A DNA stretch of 24,438 bases from Candidatus Latescibacterota bacterium. GTDB taxonomy: Bacteria > Latescibacterota > UBA2968 > GCA-2709665. The stretch is from positions 1 to 24,438 of the forward strand of contig JAAXHE010000224.1 of assembly GCA_012271065.1 (NCBI GenBank), read 5' to 3'. Position 1 is the stretch's first letter; each line of letters opens with the position of its first letter. The notes beneath the pieces are model-generated. The model saw nothing but the letters and a program-made list of their open reading frames with translations, did no database searches and was not told where the DNA came from. Made by a program: the position numbers and the translations under genes. Shown in pieces: positions 22,197 through 24,438 of this stretch.

Positions 22197-23057
22197 TTGC
22201 CGAAACGGATCAACAGGGCCATCGAACTCCTGGAGCAGGGACAGCCGATATATTATGTCGGTGTCTCCGAATTATCGTACGAGACGGGCCGGGACATGGC
22301 CGGGACGTGGGCCGACTACATCAACGTCAGCATCGAGCACGGCCCGTTCGATATGCCGGGACTGGGTGCATTCATGCGGGGCCTGGTCGACGGCGGTCCC
22401 ACGGCCAGCGGGCACCGGACGCCGGCCGTCATCGTGGATCTGCCGGTGGAGGGTTCGAGCGAAGCGGAGGTCCGGGCCAATGCGTGGATGTTCAAACAGG
22501 CGCTGGCGCGGGGCGTGCACGGGATACTCCTGTGCCATGCCGAAGACCCGGACGGAGTCCGCGCTTTCGTGGAAAGTTGCCGGTATCCGTTCCGGAAACC
22601 GGCGGAGGGGCACGGTGACGGGCGGCGCGGCGCCGGGGGTCAGGGGTGGGCCGCGCAGATCTGGGGCCTGTCCGCCGCTGATTACCTGCAGAAGGCCGAC
22701 CCGTGGCCGCTGAGTCCCGGCGGCGAGTTGATGCTGGGCGTGAAGATCGAGAACAAACGCGCGCTGGCCAACGCGGAAGCCACGGCAAGGGTACAGGGGC
22801 TCGCGTTCGGCGAGTGGGGACCCGGGGATATGGGAATGTCGTTTGGGCACGCCGATCGGCACGGTCCGCCCTACCCGCCTGAAATCCGGGCCGCCCGGTC
22901 GCGCGTGATGGCGTCCTGCAAGGACGCCGGTCTGTTCTTCCTGAACGGCGCGAACGAGGAAAACATCAGGGAGATGATAGATGAAGGGGTGATGATCTGC
23001 TCCGGAGGCCGGGAGGCCGTGGCGGAGGCGGGACGGGCGTATTCCGGAAGAAAGTGA
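22197..23057 (+). CDS. HpcH/HpaI aldolase family protein
   Basis: A 286-residue TIM-barrel protein of the HpcH/HpaI (2-keto-3-deoxy acid) aldolase and citrate-lyase superfamily, cleaving oxo-acids to pyruvate and an aldehyde. It has ELSYETGRDMAGTWADYINV, IEHGPFD (with His48), GVHGILLCHAED and LMLGVKIENKRAL (Glu185 as metal ligand), followed by FGEWGPGDMGMSFG (Asp211 as the second ligand). Substrate is not readable. The start is TTG 22197 with GAGG six bases upstream. It is divergent from a Gfo/Idh/MocA gene, consistent with sugar-acid breakdown. Confidence 0.9.
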   Translation: MPKRINRAIELLEQGQPIYYVGVSELSYETGRDMAGTWADYINVSIEHGPFDMPGLGAFMRGLVDGGPTASGHRTPAVIVDLPVEGSSEAEVRANAWMFKQALARGVHGILLCHAEDPDGVRAFVESCRYPFRKPAEGHGDGRRGAGGQGWAAQIWGLSAADYLQKADPWPLSPGGELMLGVKIENKRALANAEATARVQGLAFGEWGPGDMGMSFGHADRHGPPYPPEIRAARSRVMASCKDAGLFFLNGANEENIREMIDEGVMICSGGREAVAEAGRAYSGRK

Positions 23058-23160
23058 ACACAATAGAAATGGAACGTCAGGAAACAACCGGATCATATAT
23101 AGGCTGACGGATGCCCGTCGGAGAAAGGAGCCCTGAAGCGAATGATAACCGTTGCTCCTG

Positions 23161-23252
23161 GTGTTCTGTCCCGGAAATAAGTTGCCTGAATTCGATCGCC
23201 GAGTCGGGATGAATCAGCGGTCGAATGGTGAGGAATTTTTAGGACAGGACAC
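23161..23252. repeat. Nested inverted-repeat element
   Basis: Outer arms GTGTTCTGTCC (23161-23171) and GGACAGGACAC (23242-23252) pair with one mismatch. Inside them ATTCGATCGC (23190-23199) and GCGGTCGAAT (23217-23226) pair with one mismatch. It forms a 92-base folded structure in the gap before the membrane-anchored gene. It could be a small mobile palindrome, a structured RNA or a leader element. Confidence 0.6.
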
Positions 23253-23338
23253 GAGCGCTTGCGAGGCATCTTGACGGCTGGCGCCAAAACCACAGTTGTC
23301 TGAACTGACGAAGAACCGTCGGAAAGAGGAGGGAAGAA

Positions 23339-24040
23339 ATGTCGAGTTCACACATCCGTACAGTCATCGAGGTCGTTCTGGCGGCGGGCTGCGCGTACCT
23401 GGCATATATCGCGTACATCGCCCCGATCAATGTCACCATCAACTACGATGCCGAGAACGCCATTCAGATGCGGATCGAAGATAAAATGGTGGCGCACGAC
23501 GCCGTCCTGGACTCGATCTGGAGCAGAGATTTTTCCAGGGAAGCGACGCTGGGGTGGCTGACTGCAAAGGACGTCTATCACTACCGGAACAGCGCCATTG
23601 CCGGGCGCCTGGCCCAAGAAATGCCGGATGCGCCGCAGGGCGGGAGCGAAACCATTGAAGCGCGGAAGGCGCGACTCGAAGCCGCGATCGCCGAAAATCC
23701 GCTGATCGCCGATCTTCGCGGCCGGGCGCACGGATTACAGTCTCCGTTTCAGTATCTTGGCAAGCGGGTCCGAGTCGGCGTTCCAAGCGGAAACAGACCT
23801 CGAAGCAACGTGGCGTACGCGGCCTACGGGAGCGAGTTCGAAGGCAGGGTCGTAGAAATCTGGAATCCCGTGAACGACAAACGCGTGTCGGTTTTTGCGC
23901 AGGGCGCGTTCATGCCCACGGAAACGGTCACCATCGACTTCCAGATGAACAGACAGCAGGCGGTAGACCTGTTCGATCGCGTCGACGAGACCGCGGACGC
24001 AGTGGCGGTTATTCTTCCACCATCCACGCCTGCGCCGTAG
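23339..24040 (+). CDS. Unrecognised single-pass membrane-anchored protein
   Basis: A 233-residue protein that I do not recognise. ATG 23339 has GAGGAGG about five bases upstream. Residues about 9-30 (VIEVVLAAGCAYLAYIAYIA) form a signal anchor, so the rest is probably periplasmic. Next comes a charged helical region (residues about 40-130) and a beta-rich C-terminal part (RVRVGVPSG, AYAAYGSEFEGRVVEIWNP, RVSVFAQGAFMPTETVTIDF), then a helix with AVDLFDRVDET and a Pro-rich end. No Cys or His cluster suggests an enzyme. It follows the aldolase by about 280 bp in the same direction, but that gap is structured, so I doubt they are one operon. Confidence 0.7.
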   Translation: MSSSHIRTVIEVVLAAGCAYLAYIAYIAPINVTINYDAENAIQMRIEDKMVAHDAVLDSIWSRDFSREATLGWLTAKDVYHYRNSAIAGRLAQEMPDAPQGGSETIEARKARLEAAIAENPLIADLRGRAHGLQSPFQYLGKRVRVGVPSGNRPRSNVAYAAYGSEFEGRVVEIWNPVNDKRVSVFAQGAFMPTETVTIDFQMNRQQAVDLFDRVDETADAVAVILPPSTPAP

Positions 24041-24250
24041 AAGCGTCGTCGCAGCTTACAGGTCGATTCATAGACAGTTGCGATGCGTCTCTGGTCTCAG
24101 CATCCCCGCCATCCGGGTGCGGTCGGCAGGCTCAAATCAGCGCGCATTCCGCTTCCGCACCCGTTATTTGCTGTGACATCGGGGCCGATCGAGACATGGG
24201 AACGCCCTGCCACACCGTAACGGAAGCAGCATAGACTTGAGAGGGTACGT

Positions 24251-24438
24251 ATGGCGGATAACAGGAATCCCGTCGGCTGGTTCGAGATACCGGTGCGTGA
24301 CCTGGAACGGGCGAGGCGATTCTATGAAGGCGTATTGGGTCTCGAACTGGCGACGAGCAGGATGGGCGACTCGGCGTCCGAATTTCGGCGATCTATTTCC
24401 GGGTCGGAACACTTGCCATTGTGGTCGAAGACAAGGCG
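24251..24438 (+). CDS. Partial VOC-fold (glyoxalase-like) protein
   Basis: The gene runs off the window. ATG 24251 follows GAGAGGG. The start MADNRNPVGWFEIPVRDLER followed by ARRFYEGVLGLEL is the typical opening of a glyoxalase/bleomycin-resistance (VOC) domain: strand, then FYxxVLG helix. After residue 40 the frame becomes atypical, but another frame (+2) offers AIYFRVGTLAIVVEDKA, which looks more like a VOC strand pair. A small frameshift between 24371 and 24388 is therefore possible. Function beyond the fold cannot be said. Confidence 0.7.
   Translation, partial: MADNRNPVGWFEIPVRDLERARRFYEGVLGLELATSRMGDSASEFRRSISGSEHLPLWSKTR

Overview
The window is GC-rich DNA from a bacterium. Genes sit close together on both strands, Shine-Dalgarno sites are clear, and TTG and GTG starts are common. 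The gene set includes a very large DUF4962/heparinase II/III-like protein, two Gfo/Idh/MocA oxidoreductases, an HpcH/HpaI aldolase, an RraA-like protein, FolE2, CutC and a triplicated DUF5069 protein. Intergenic DNA is full of small palindromic repeats. This mix resembles uncultured polysaccharide-degrading lineages such as Latescibacterota or Poribacteria. That placement rests on gene repertoire only and is tentative.

Layout. 118-2799 (minus) is an accessory block: a three-repeat DUF5069 protein, an orphan VapB-like antitoxin, a small conserved hypothetical, and a DUF433/DUF5615 toxin-antitoxin pair whose toxin appears to start at CTG. 3109-9116 (minus) holds a DUF4962/heparinase-like protein, CutC, a P-loop kinase-like protein and GTP cyclohydrolase FolE2. 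9317-13278 (plus) is a tight operon behind a very good sigma-70 promoter: lipoprotein, double DUF350 membrane protein, SDR oxidoreductase, and a membrane-embedded spermidine-synthase-like aminopropyltransferase. 13279-14350 is about 1 kb without a convincing gene, built from several repeat families. 14351-15022 is an RraA-like gene that converges, across a perfect 17-bp bidirectional terminator, on a minus-strand operon at 15095-17336: a degenerate receiver, a YbjN/CesT-like protein, PspA and DUF4178. RecJ (17743-19479), two Gfo/Idh/MocA proteins, an HpcH/HpaI aldolase, an unknown membrane-anchored protein and a partial VOC-fold protein complete the window.

Most interesting content. The plus operon (lipoprotein, DUF350, aminopropyltransferase) and the minus operon (PspA, YbjN/CesT-like, DUF4178) carry the parts of a PspA-linked envelope-stress and polyamine module. 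The E. coli yjfI-yjfM region is a loose relative. Here the parts are split into two facing operons, with an SDR dehydrogenase inserted and a pseudo-receiver that has lost its phosphoacceptor Asp. No AdoMet decarboxylase or ATP-grasp ligase, which often accompany such modules, lies in the window.

The second theme is repeats. There are three copies of a roughly 130-bp terminal-inverted-repeat element, one of which supplies the cutC stop codon. There are four tracts of a GCTGAYR heptamer, two copies of a GGGCAACC hairpin element, and several separate long palindromes.
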